DNA of 64,000 nt from Paenibacillus sp. (GTDB taxonomy: Bacteria; Bacillota; Bacilli; Paenibacillales; YIM-B00363), in NCBI RefSeq assembly GCF_035645195.1, contig NZ_DASQNA010000037.1, positions 62,001 through 126,000 on the forward strand, in the 5' to 3' direction. The notes under the pieces are model-generated. The model saw only the letters and a program-made list of their open reading frames with translations, ran no database searches and was not told where the DNA came from. Both the position numbers and the translations under genes were made by a program. How positions within the stretch are numbered: the first letter of the stretch is position 1; each line of letters opens with the position of its first letter. Positions 53,970-61,620 of the stretch are shown one piece after another.

Positions 53970-54729
53970 GAGCCGCGCTCGCCTCCCGAATGCGCTCCGA
54001 CGCCGCCTCGCCGAGCGCCTCGCTCTGCAGCGCCTGCATCCGGCGGATGCCCTGCTCCGCGACGTCGAGCATGCCGTTCAGCTCCGCTCGCGTGAACGGC
54101 GCCTCCTCGCCCGTGCCCTGCACCTCGACGAGCTTGCCGTCCCCCGTCATGACGACGTTCATATCGACGATCGCCTTGCTGTCTTCCTCGTAGTTAAGGT
54201 CGAGCAGCACGTTGCCGTTAACGACGCCGACGCTGAGCGACGCCAGGAAGTCCCGCAGCGGGTATTTCCGAGCGTCCGGCAGCATGCCCGCCGCGCGCAG
54301 CTTCTCGATCGCGAGGCCGAGCGCCACGAACGAGCCGGTGATCGACGTCGTCCGCGTTCCGCCGTCCGCTTGGATCACGTCGCAATCGAGCGTGATCGTC
54401 CGTTCGCCGAGCGCATGCAGATCGACGACCGATCGGAGCGCGCGGCCGATGAGCCGCTGGATTTCCATCGTTCGGCCGGACAGCTTCCCTTTCGCCGACT
54501 CGCGCTGATTGCGCACCTGCGTCGCGCGAGGCAGCATCGAATACTCGGCCGTCACCCAGCCGCGGCCCTGCCCCTTCATGAAGGGCGGCACCCGCTCGTC
54601 GATCGTCGCCGTGCAAATGACTTTCGTGGCGCCGACCTCGATCAGCACCGAGCCTTCCGCATATTTATTGACGCCCGTCGTAATCGTCGTCGGGCGAAAC
54701 TCATCCCATTGTCTTCCGTCGTTCCGCAT
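53962..54729 (-). CDS. rph: ribonuclease PH
   Basis: Phosphorolytic 3'-5' exoribonuclease that trims tRNA 3' ends. 255 residues from the ATG at 54729 ([16 protein letters not shown]), chosen over an upstream start because family members begin here; GGGGAG lies upstream. Typical segments: [30 protein letters not shown], and the phosphate-binding [10 protein letters not shown] region. Confidence 0.96.
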   Translation of the reverse strand: MRNDGRQWDEFRPTTITTGVNKYAEGSVLIEVGATKVICTATIDERVPPFMKGQGRGWVTAEYSMLPRATQVRNQRESAKGKLSGRTMEIQRLIGRALRSVVDLHALGERTITLDCDVIQADGGTRTTSITGSFVALGLAIEKLRAAGMLPDARKYPLRDFLASLSVGVVNGNVLLDLNYEEDSKAIVDMNVVMTGDGKLVEVQGTGEEAPFTRAELNGMLDVAEQGIRRMQALQSEALGEAASERIREASAAHA

Positions 54730-54924
54730 GTAAGTTCGCGCTCCCCTTTCTCCCGATCCGGAAACCATAATTGTTACGCTGCTTAGTTTCCATCGGAGCG
54801 AACGGCGTCATCCGTTCGCGTCGTACCTCATCTTACCAGAAGATCATGGAAAAATCACATTCCGCCCCGCCGCACGGTTTCCGGCATCGGGGAGCGCTCC
54901 GGATCAGCGCGCCAGGGACGGCAA

Positions 54925-54955
54925 AGCCGCGCGGCGCATCCCGCGCCGCGCGGCT
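54925..54955 (-). terminator. terminator after gerM
   Basis: Perfect 13-bp GC-only stem AGCCGCGCGGCGC / GCGCCGCGCGGCT, five-base loop, then TTTGCC on the minus strand. A smaller 8-bp hairpin lies at 54798-54819 in the same 246-bp gap, which holds no gene. Confidence 0.8.
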
Positions 54956-54975
54956 CATCCCGTTCATGACCCGGT

Positions 54976-56022
54976 TTACATTTCCAGCGGGTTCAGCGCT
55001 TTCGGCCGGCTGACCGGCGCCGAGCCGTAGTCTTTGTCGTCCGTGCCGAGCACCTGCGCCGCGCCTTCCATCGTAATTTGCACGTCCTTCGCCGGCGTCG
55101 TGTCCGTCAGCGACAGGACGATCGCCTGCAGCCCTTCCGCCGGCAGCTTCTCGCCGGAGCCGGCGAGCGCCGCGTCGAGATCGACCGTGATCCGGTCGCC
55201 CGTCGAATCGACGACCGTCTCCGGCTCCTCCGCCGTCGGCAGGAACACCGCGTCCAGCTTGCTCGTCTCGAGCGGGCCTTTCACGAGCTCGGCCACCGTC
55301 GCGCCCGGAACGTCGTCCGTCCACTCGATAAGGCGCGTCACCGGCACGTAGTACGTGAAGCTGTCCGCCGTTTGGTTAAGGAAATACAGCGTCACCGGCG
55401 TCGCCCGCGTATAATCGACGCCGGACGCGCGCTCCACGTTGATGCCGAACTTGCGCGACAGCGGCGCGTCGAGCGGCGTCTTCGCCACCGGCATTTCCTT
55501 GAGCGCCTTCCCTTCGATCCACAGCTGCACGTGTTCGACGGACGGGTAGCTCGTCATCGCCCACGTGACCGCCTCGAGAATTTGCCGCTCGTCGGCTTCG
55601 TCGTACGTCGCGAACGCTTCGTTGAAGTCGATCGTCGCCGTCTTCGTCGTCGTATCGATATCGAGCGAAATGACCTCGGTTCCCTCCGGCAGCACCGCCG
55701 AGAACCCTTCCGGCAGCAAATCTTCGCCCGGGCCGCCCTTCACCATATATTGCAAGGTCCGCTTCGCGACGTCCGGCGTGTCGTACGGCAGCTTGACACT
55801 GAGCGGCGCGATGTAGCCGTCCCCGTCACGCACGTACAGCGTCGCGTTGAACGACGTCGACGCTTCCGCCGATGCCGCGACCGCCTCCCCTCCCGCCTCG
55901 CCGGTCAAGTCCTGCGGCGGATCGATCGGCGTCGATCCGGTGGACGAGGAAAGCGAGCAGCCCGATAATATACCGACGGAAGCAATGATGCTGATCCAGC
56001 CAACTTTTTTATTTCGATTCAT
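54976..56022 (-). CDS. gerM: GerM-type sporulation/germination lipoprotein
   Basis: 348 residues. Signal peptide with lipobox LSGC (Cys22), a Ser/Thr-rich tether, then two GerMN domains (first about 58-185 with LYVRDGDGYIAPL and TATIDFNEAFATYD; second about 205-330 with LYFLNQTADSFTYYVPVTR and DRITVDLDAALAGSG). B. subtilis GerM is made under sigma-E and helps anchor the SpoIIIA-SpoIIQ complex between mother cell and forespore. In B. subtilis gerM is also next to rph and ysnA/rdgB, which supports orthology. GGGAGG ten bases before the ATG. Confidence 0.92.
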   Translation of the reverse strand: MNRNKKVGWISIIASVGILSGCSLSSSTGSTPIDPPQDLTGEAGGEAVAASAEASTSFNATLYVRDGDGYIAPLSVKLPYDTPDVAKRTLQYMVKGGPGEDLLPEGFSAVLPEGTEVISLDIDTTTKTATIDFNEAFATYDEADERQILEAVTWAMTSYPSVEHVQLWIEGKALKEMPVAKTPLDAPLSRKFGINVERASGVDYTRATPVTLYFLNQTADSFTYYVPVTRLIEWTDDVPGATVAELVKGPLETSKLDAVFLPTAEEPETVVDSTGDRITVDLDAALAGSGEKLPAEGLQAIVLSLTDTTPAKDVQITMEGAAQVLGTDDKDYGSAPVSRPKALNPLEM

Positions 56023-56177
56023 GGTCCATGAGCCTCCCCAATGAGTTTGTACTATGTATACGAGCCTCCCGGGGTTTTATAACCACTTTTTGTCCACCTC
56101 CCGCGAAAAAGACTTGCCGCCTCGCGACGCGGGCATACTAAAACTCGTCATTTTGATCAGAAAAGGGGTTCGTGCGG

Positions 56178-56708
56178 ATGAAATACAGCTTGGATAGCGC
56201 GAAGGTAGCCGCCGCGACGAAGGAATGGCTCGAAAAGCGGAACGTGCGGACGGAGGAAATCGCGGAGCTTGTCTTGTTTTTGCAAGGGGAGTATATCCCG
56301 GGGCTGACGCTGGACGACTGCAAGGAAAGCGTGGAGCGCGTGCTGGAGAAGCGCGAGGTGCAAAACGCGGTGCTGACGGGGATTCAGCTCGACATGCTGT
56401 GCGAGCGCGGACAACTGTTCGAACCGCTGCAGGACATGGTCAAATACGATGAGGGCTTGTACGGAGTAGACGAAATCGTGGCGCTGTCGATCGTGAACAT
56501 CTACGGCTCGATCGGGCTGACGAATTTCGGCTATATCGACAAATTAAAGCCGGGCGTGCTGAAGCGGCTCAACGACAAAAACGACGGCTTCATCCACACG
56601 TTCCTGGACGATATCGTCGGCGCGATCGCCGCCGCGGCGTCGAGCCGCATCGCGCATACGCGCACGGCGGTGCTGCCCGTGCCGGAAGAGCCGGAGCCGG
56701 CGCGATAA
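56178..56708 (+). CDS. phosphatidylglycerophosphatase A family protein (YutG-like)
   Basis: 176 residues. The PgpA-family core is visible as LYGVDEIVALSIVNIYGSIGLTNFGYIDKL and NDGFIHTFLDDIVGAIAAAASSRIAHTR; the C-terminus is acidic/proline-rich. AAAAGGGG is nine bases before the ATG at 56178, so the GTG six bases earlier is rejected. Members are annotated as phosphatidylglycerophosphatases, but the Firmicute branch lacks the membrane helices of E. coli PgpA, and low-temperature or other roles have been suggested; treat the activity as tentative. Confidence 0.85.
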   Translation: MKYSLDSAKVAAATKEWLEKRNVRTEEIAELVLFLQGEYIPGLTLDDCKESVERVLEKREVQNAVLTGIQLDMLCERGQLFEPLQDMVKYDEGLYGVDEIVALSIVNIYGSIGLTNFGYIDKLKPGVLKRLNDKNDGFIHTFLDDIVGAIAAAASSRIAHTRTAVLPVPEEPEPAR

Positions 56709-56728
56709 CCACGCGCCGACCCGCGCGT

Positions 56729-57721
56729 CTACCTCCCGCCCGCTGCCGCGTAGCGGACGGCTGGTTCCTCTTCGACGACGACGATGCGCCCGCGCCGCTC
56801 CAAATACGCGAGATGCGCCAGCGTCTCCGCCAGCGCGAACCGAAGCTGATGCACGGACAGCTTCTCGCCGAACAGAGTCCGGCACAGCGCGTACCCCGTC
56901 ATCGGCTCCGCGAGCAGCGACTCCATCCGGGCGAGCCGCTCGTCGTGGTGCGAGCGGATGGCGCGGACGCGCGCTTCGTAATGCCCGAACGGCTCGCGAT
57001 GGCCCGGGAACGCCTGAACGACCGGCAGCTCCGCCGCTTCCTCGAGCGACGCCATGTACGTCCCGAGCGGATCGGCATCGCCGAACGGCAGCAGCGACAC
57101 GTTCGGCGTAATGCCCGGCAGCACGTGGTCGCCGCAAAACAGCCGTCCGGTCGCTTCGTCCCATAAGCTGAGATGTCCCGCCGCGTGGCCGGGCGTATGC
57201 AGCGCGGCGTAGCTCCGGTCGCCGAGCGCGACGGCGTCGCCGTATCGAACCGTCTCCGTGCGCGCCGGCGCCGGAGACACCATCGGCACGAAGCCGGCCA
57301 AATGCCCGCGCATCGCCTCCCGCCCCTCGGCGGGGTAGCCGTGCCGCTCGAACAGCGCCAGCGTCTCCGCCGCCGTGCGCTCCGCGCTCGCGGGTCCCCA
57401 CAGCGTATCCGCCTGCTCTCTGGCGACGGCCGACAGCCGCACCGGCGCGCCGGTAAGCTCCTGCATCCATCCCGCAAGGCCGTAGTGGTCGGGATGATGA
57501 TGCGTCAGCACGATCGAACGGACATCCTCCCATCGGAAGCCGACCGCGTTCGCCGCCTCCCGCCAAACCGTTTCCGCCTCCGGCGTGCGCAGTCCCGGAT
57601 CGACGATGTCGACGACGCCGCGCTCCCCTTTCACGACATACGCATTCACCCACAACAACGGAAACGGCAGCGGCACCTTCACCTGCCATATGCCGTCCCC
57701 GCGGTCGATGTATCTCTCCAT
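56729..57721 (-). CDS. MBL-fold metallo-hydrolase
   Basis: 330 residues with metal motif LTHHHPDHYG (H74, H76, D78, H79), HTPGHAAGHLS, and FCGDHVLPG, all glyoxalase-II-like ligands present. The C-terminal 90 residues are a helical, winged-helix-like domain (ESLLAEPMTGYALCRTLFGE to FALAETLAHLAYLERRGRIV) seen in the LACTB2-like group, which also has nuclease members. Its ATG overlaps the methyltransferase stop (TAATG), so the two are coupled. Substrate unknown. Confidence 0.9.
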   Translation of the reverse strand: MERYIDRGDGIWQVKVPLPFPLLWVNAYVVKGERGVVDIVDPGLRTPEAETVWREAANAVGFRWEDVRSIVLTHHHPDHYGLAGWMQELTGAPVRLSAVAREQADTLWGPASAERTAAETLALFERHGYPAEGREAMRGHLAGFVPMVSPAPARTETVRYGDAVALGDRSYAALHTPGHAAGHLSLWDEATGRLFCGDHVLPGITPNVSLLPFGDADPLGTYMASLEEAAELPVVQAFPGHREPFGHYEARVRAIRSHHDERLARMESLLAEPMTGYALCRTLFGEKLSVHQLRFALAETLAHLAYLERRGRIVVVEEEPAVRYAAAGGR

Positions 57722-58461
57722 TAGACGTCTTCTCCTTTGCATCCGACGAGGATGAGCCGCTTCGAGCGCGCTTCCTCGTAATCGGATCCGTCATAATCGC
57801 CGAACGCGCGCAGGAGCGTCAGGCCAGCGCCCTTCAGCATCCGCACGAAATCGGACAGCTCGTACAATTTGACGCGCTCCTCGTACGTTCTTGCAGAGGC
57901 GCCGCGTTCGCTCACGCGAATCGTCTTGACGACGCAGCCGGCTTGGATCGTTCGCGTTTCTTCAATATAAAGAGGTCCGTCCCTCTTCGTCGATCTCGGC
58001 ACCAGATGTTCCTTCGTATACGATGGATTTAAGAAGTCGATGACGAACCGTCCGCCGGGACGAAGCAAGCGATGCATCTCGCGCAGCACCTTCTCGTTCT
58101 CGGCGTCCGACTCGAAATAGCCGAAGGAGGTAAATAAATTCAATACGGCATCGAAACGTTCGGCGAGCGGAACGGCGCGCATGTCGCCTCTCACCCAGCG
58201 AATGCCGTTAGGCTCGCGCTTTCGCGCCACCGCCAAGAGCGTTTCGGACAAATCGACGCCGACGACGCTGTAGCCGAGCCGCCGGAGCACGACCGAGTGA
58301 CGGCCGGTGCCGCAGCATAAATCCAGCACGCTCGCCCGCGGTGGCAGCCGGAGCCAAGCCGACATCGCGCGAACCTCGTGTTCCGCCCCTTTGACGTCCC
58401 GGTGCTTGTACACCGCCAAATAATCTTCGCAAAAGGTTCGCTCGTACCATGGCTTATTCAC
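57721..58461 (-). CDS. class I SAM-dependent methyltransferase
   Basis: 246 residues. SAM-binding motif SVLDLCCGTGRHSVVLRRLG, acidic loop VVGVDLSETLLA, and FDAVLNLFTSFGYF; a beta-rich insert follows. Start is GTG at 58461 (MNKPWYERTF) with a weak GGTGG site; the next Met is far into the fold. Coupled to the MBL hydrolase. Substrate cannot be read; a small molecule is more likely than protein or RNA from the domain layout. Confidence 0.87.
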   Translation of the reverse strand: MNKPWYERTFCEDYLAVYKHRDVKGAEHEVRAMSAWLRLPPRASVLDLCCGTGRHSVVLRRLGYSVVGVDLSETLLAVARKREPNGIRWVRGDMRAVPLAERFDAVLNLFTSFGYFESDAENEKVLREMHRLLRPGGRFVIDFLNPSYTKEHLVPRSTKRDGPLYIEETRTIQAGCVVKTIRVSERGASARTYEERVKLYELSDFVRMLKGAGLTLLRAFGDYDGSDYEEARSKRLILVGCKGEDV

Positions 58462-58602
58462 GCGACCACCGCCTATACGGTTTTGCTCGTATTATTGTAC
58501 TAAGAGCGCCGGGAAAACTCAAAAACCTTCTGCGCAGCGGCCCCGTGACGGCGGCGGCGGACAGAAGGTCCCTAGAGGGTTCCGTATGGAAAGAAGCGAG
58601 CG

Positions 58603-58827
58603 TCAAATGTTCAGTTCCCCGAGCCTGATCAGCTCCACAACCGCTTGAGAACGGCCTTTGACATTCAGCTTCTGCATCACGTTGGAAATGTGATTGCGTA
58701 CGGTTTTTTCGCTGATAAACAGCAGCTGGGCAATGTCTCTGGTCGTTTTGTCTTGAACCAGCAATTCGAACACTTCCCGTTCGCGGTTCGTCAGCAGGAA
58801 CTTATTTCGGTGGTCGTTACCCTTCAA
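58603..58827 (-). CDS. gerE: GerE, late mother-cell sporulation regulator
   Basis: 74-residue LuxR/FixJ-type helix-turn-helix without receiver domain: LLTNREREVFELLVQDKTT, then IAQLLFISEKTVRNHISNVM, KGRSQAVVELIRLGEL, nearly identical to B. subtilis GerE along its length. The start is taken as TTG at 58827: AGGAGG lies ten bases upstream, and the length then equals that of B. subtilis GerE; a GTG at 58836 would sit one base from the ribosome site. GerE controls late spore-coat genes. A good sigma-K promoter lies upstream. Confidence 0.96.
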   Translation of the reverse strand: MKGNDHRNKFLLTNREREVFELLVQDKTTRDIAQLLFISEKTVRNHISNVMQKLNVKGRSQAVVELIRLGELNI

Positions 58828-58885
58828 GTGCGTCACCCCTCCTTGCTCGGGATTTGTTTTACAAGGTTAAGGGATACAGTCACCA

Positions 58886-58914
58886 TATAGTATGAAGTGA
58901 AGGGGAGGTTGGTG
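58886..58914 (-). promoter_or_regulatory. sigma-K promoter of gerE
   Basis: Minus strand CACC (58911-58914), 16-base spacer, CATACTATA (58886-58894): fits mACm-N16-CATANNNTA at every fixed position. gerE is sigma-K-dependent in B. subtilis. The -10 ends 58 bases before the TTG. Confidence 0.75.
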
Positions 58915-58947
58915 CGGAGGGGGGGAAAAATAGGCGGAATATGTAGA

Positions 58948-58973
58948 AGCCGAAGAGCATATACTCTTCGGCT
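58948..58973 (-). terminator. hairpin after the YhcN/YlaJ gene
   Basis: Perfect 10-bp stem AGCCGAAGAG / CTCTTCGGCT with six-base loop, 18 bases past the stop. The U-run is weak (TCTACATATT). Confidence 0.65.
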
Positions 58974-58991
58974 CGATTCACGGATGCGTCT

Positions 58992-60434
58992 TTAACGCGT
59001 GCTGTCGAGCGTGCCCGCTTGCGCGTTGTTCAGCGTGCCGGCTTCGACGCCGCCGTCGACCGTATGACGCGGGTTCGACCGGTCGAAGCTGTTGTCGAGC
59101 CGTCGCGTCACGCCGTTGCGGTTGCGCTGATCGTAGCCGTTCAAGTCATAGCGATTCGTGTCGGTCTCGCGGAACATGCGGTGGACGAAGGCGTTAAAAT
59201 CGTTCAACGGCTGTTGTCCGCCGCGCCTGTTCAATCGTACCGAATAACTGCTCAACCGGCGCATAAACTCTCGGTCCGCGCTCACGTACACGTTCCGGAC
59301 GTTCGGCGCGAGAGAACGAACGACGCTTTCTACTCGCGCCCGCACCTGCGAGCTGAGCGTATCGTGCGCATTGTACGAGCTTAAGCTGCCGTATGCCCCG
59401 CCGTTGTACATGTAGCGATGCGAAGCGTCTTCCGGATACGGGCCGTTCATCCCCGTGCGGTTCATGATGCGTCCGGACAATCCGCGGTACTGCGTTCCGG
59501 CGTTCGCGCGGGATCCGCCGACGCTGCCGGACTGCTGCGCGTTCATGCCGCCGACGCTGCCGGACTGCCCCGCGTTCATGCCGCCGACGATCCCCGAATT
59601 GACGCCGTACCCGCCGAACGAACCGTTGCTGGTGCTCGCCGTGCCGCCGCTCATCCCGGAGACGCCCCCGGTCGTGCCGCCGGCGTTCATGCCCGTGCCG
59701 GCGACGCCGCCGGCGTTCATGCCCGCTCCTGTACCGCGGGTCCGGCTGCCCGTGCCTCTGCCGGTATCCATGCCGGTGACGCTGCCTTCGATCGGACCGC
59801 CCCCGACGTTCGTGTCGGCGTTCGCTCCCCCGCGGCCTCCGCCGAACATGCGGCCCAGCCCGCTCAAGAATCCTCCGGGCTCGCGATCTCCGCCGGAATA
59901 CCCGCTAATTTCGGAACCGCCGTTCATCCCGAGCCCCGGAGTCCGCTGATTCAAACCGTACATGTTCGGCGCGGCCGCCATGGAGCCGACGTCGTTCAGT
60001 CCGAACGTGCCGGCGCCCGTCGTGCGTTGACCGCGTACGCTCGGGAACGCGCGGCTGTCGGTATTGCCGTAATAATTGCCCCGAATGCCCCATTCCGAAG
60101 CGTTCCGGCTCAATCGGGCGTTGCTGCCGCCGAGCGCCGTGCCGCGCCCCGCGTTATTGTTCAGTTCCACCGCGACATAAGCGTTCGTTTCGCCCATGAC
60201 GACGCGAGCGCGCGAGATGCCGTCGATGCGCTCGATCGCGCGGGCCATTTCTTGGTTCGCGCGCAAATTGCGATTGGTATGAGTGCCATACTGCTGCATC
60301 GAGGCGTTGCGGCCGACCGTATTCGTGCGGTACCCGTTTTGGGACATTTCATCGGCTGCGGGTTGTCCTCCGCAGGCGGCCATCGCGACGACGGAGGCGC
60401 CGATGACAGTGAAGCGCAGTAGCTTTTTCAGCAT
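58992..60434 (-). CDS. expanded YhcN/YlaJ-family sporulation lipoprotein
   Basis: 480 residues. Signal peptide with lipobox MAAC (Cys21). The first half of a YhcN/YlaJ domain is at about 48-95 (NQEMARAIERIDGISRARVV, NAYVAVELNN). The second half is at about 340-415 (LSSQVRARVESVVRSLAPNV, VYVSADREFMRRLSSYSV). Between them lies a region of more than 200 residues rich in Gly, Met, Asn, Ser and Thr with tandem MNAGQSGSVGG-type repeats. Typical members are 150-250 residues, so the insertion more than doubles it. A sigma-G-like promoter lies upstream. Related B. subtilis proteins are in the spore inner membrane or cortex region. The repeat's function is unknown. Confidence 0.85.
   Translation of the reverse strand: MLKKLLRFTVIGASVVAMAACGGQPAADEMSQNGYRTNTVGRNASMQQYGTHTNRNLRANQEMARAIERIDGISRARVVMGETNAYVAVELNNNAGRGTALGGSNARLSRNASEWGIRGNYYGNTDSRAFPSVRGQRTTGAGTFGLNDVGSMAAAPNMYGLNQRTPGLGMNGGSEISGYSGGDREPGGFLSGLGRMFGGGRGGANADTNVGGGPIEGSVTGMDTGRGTGSRTRGTGAGMNAGGVAGTGMNAGGTTGGVSGMSGGTASTSNGSFGGYGVNSGIVGGMNAGQSGSVGGMNAQQSGSVGGSRANAGTQYRGLSGRIMNRTGMNGPYPEDASHRYMYNGGAYGSLSSYNAHDTLSSQVRARVESVVRSLAPNVRNVYVSADREFMRRLSSYSVRLNRRGGQQPLNDFNAFVHRMFRETDTNRYDLNGYDQRNRNGVTRRLDNSFDRSNPRHTVDGGVEAGTLNNAQAGTLDSTR
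59515..59580 (-). repeat. two tandem 33-bp repeats in the YhcN/YlaJ insertion
   Basis: Units 59515-59547 and 59548-59580 differ at only two positions and encode MNAQQSGSVGG and MNAGQSGSVGG; a third, degenerate unit follows toward 59600. Further GTGMNAGG repeats are coded at about 59680-59725. Such repeats are prone to length variation between strains. Confidence 0.85.
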
Positions 60435-60478
60435 CCTACCCCATCTCTCCCGTCATGAAGTTTTGGCGGAACCGTACT

Positions 60479-60508
60479 TAGGATGCGGCTCCGCGCTCCC
60501 GATCATGC
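60479..60508 (-). promoter_or_regulatory. sigma-G promoter of the YhcN/YlaJ gene
   Basis: Minus strand GCATG (60504-60508), 18-base spacer, CATCCTA (60479-60485): matches GMATR-N18-CATNMTA at every position. It sits 45 bases before the ATG. B. subtilis yhcN is sigma-G-controlled, which agrees. Confidence 0.75.
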
Positions 60509-60595
60509 GCGCCGCCGCCAACGCAAAGGTTGTCTGCCGTGGGAGGGAATGTCGTTTCATTATTATGTAGAGGAGCCTCGAAGAGCTCCGCTGCC

Positions 60596-60955
60596 TTAGC
60601 TTTTCCGCTGCCGCCGCTTGCCGCCGCGGCCTGTTCCCTTCGTCTCTCGCTTCTCCTTCTTCCCTTTCTCCTTCATCGAAGAAGACTTCGCGGGCCCCCG
60701 CGCGGCCGACCGCGCCGTTCGCGAGACGACGTTCCCCGCCGCGGCCGCCCGCACGAGCCAATCGGCGGGCGCCGCGCACTTCGCGAGCGCCTTCAGCGCT
60801 TCCGGCCGCGAGGCGATCTCCCGGGCGAGGGCGGGGTCCGCTTCCGCCGCGTCCGCGATCGCCGCGAAGATGCGGTCGACCGCTCGCCGGCTGCGGAGCA
60901 CCGCCGTCAAATAATCTTGGATGACCGATCGCCGCAGCTCCTCGTGCGTCCTCAC
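60596..60955 (-). CDS. small protein of the ugd/ATP-grasp operon, basic tail
   Basis: 119 residues, GTG start overlapping the previous gene's stop (GTGA). Residues 1-75 are helical (RRSVIQDYLTAVLRSRRAVD, AAIADAAEADPALAREIASR); the last 35 are Lys/Arg/Gly-rich (KSSSMKEKGKKEKRETKGTG), apparently disordered and likely to bind nucleic acid or an anionic polymer. I do not recognise a family. Last gene of the operon; followed by a weak hairpin and the sigma-G-like promoter of the YhcN/YlaJ gene. Confidence 0.72.
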   Translation of the reverse strand: MRTHEELRRSVIQDYLTAVLRSRRAVDRIFAAIADAAEADPALAREIASRPEALKALAKCAAPADWLVRAAAAGNVVSRTARSAARGPAKSSSMKEKGKKEKRETKGTGRGGKRRQRKS

Positions 60956-61287
60956 GCGCCGTCCCCTCCGCCGAGCAGACCGGATCCGGAGAACGGGTCG
61001 ACGGCGTCCTCCTCCTCGAGGAGCAGCCGCAGATGGGTCGCGAGGCCGGATTCGAACTTCGTCATACCCTGAAGCAGTTCAATCATCTGATGATGGAACG
61101 CGCACGATTCCATGACGATCCGGTCGGCGTCGCTCTCCTCGGCCAGCTTCGGATGGGCGGTATGCAGCACCCAATCGCGCAGCGTTTCCATTTCCGTCGC
61201 CTTCGCCTCGAGAATGTCGGCCACGCGCCATTGCATATGAGCCGCCGCGGCGAGCAGCCTGAGGCCCGCTTCCGTTCGCACCGACAA
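60952..61287 (-). CDS. small helical protein of the ugd/ATP-grasp operon
   Basis: 111 residues, all-helical (GLRLLAAAAHMQWRVADILE, MIELLQGMTKFESGLATHLR) with a Gly-rich tail (FSGSGLLGGGDGA). Start is TTG at 61287 or GTG at 61281: GGAG lies nine bases before the former and GAGAGG six before the latter, so the exact start is open. No catalytic motif. It overlaps the next gene's start by four bases. Function unknown. Confidence 0.72.
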   Translation of the reverse strand: MSVRTEAGLRLLAAAAHMQWRVADILEAKATEMETLRDWVLHTAHPKLAEESDADRIVMESCAFHHQMIELLQGMTKFESGLATHLRLLLEEEDAVDPFSGSGLLGGGDGA

Positions 61288-61314
61288 CCTCTCCAGCTCC
61301 TTTCCGTTCTGCTT

Positions 61315-61602
61315 TTATTCTTCTTCCGCCACGCGCAGCTCCTTAATGGCGTGCTTTACGAAATCCGCGAGCGCCTCCTCAAGGTCCGCCAGCGCGTTCA
61401 CATACCCGGCGATTTCCCGCGCGACGGACAGCTCCGCCTCCGTATACGGATCCCCTTTGACCCGCTTGAGGTCCTCGACGGGAACTTTGCGGAGCAGCGC
61501 CGCCATGCGCCGGACGACCGCGCTCTCCGCGTCGAGCGCGCGGCCGAGCTGCTCCTGCGATTTCGCGAACGCGAGCAGCTGTTCATCGATTAAATCCTGC
61601 AT
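61315..61602 (-). CDS. small coiled-coil-like protein of the ugd/ATP-grasp operon
   Basis: 95 residues with strong AGGAGGG before the ATG. Helical with heptad-like spacing (MQDLIDEQLLAFAKSQEQLG, ELSVAREIAGYVNALADLEE); acidic at the end. No family recognised. It lies 18 bases after the ATP-grasp gene and is followed by two more small helical proteins, so the three may form one complex. Confidence 0.75.
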   Translation of the reverse strand: MQDLIDEQLLAFAKSQEQLGRALDAESAVVRRMAALLRKVPVEDLKRVKGDPYTEAELSVAREIAGYVNALADLEEALADFVKHAIKELRVAEEE

Positions 61603-61620
61603 TTCCGCGTCCCTCCTCTC

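Noticed and set aside
56053-56075. Sigma-E promoter of gerM (TATACATA with TTATAAA about 15 bases upstream, minus strand)
   Set aside because: The core ATACA fits, but the ends of the -10 and most of the -35 do not match; too weak to list as a feature although gerM is sigma-E-dependent in B. subtilis.
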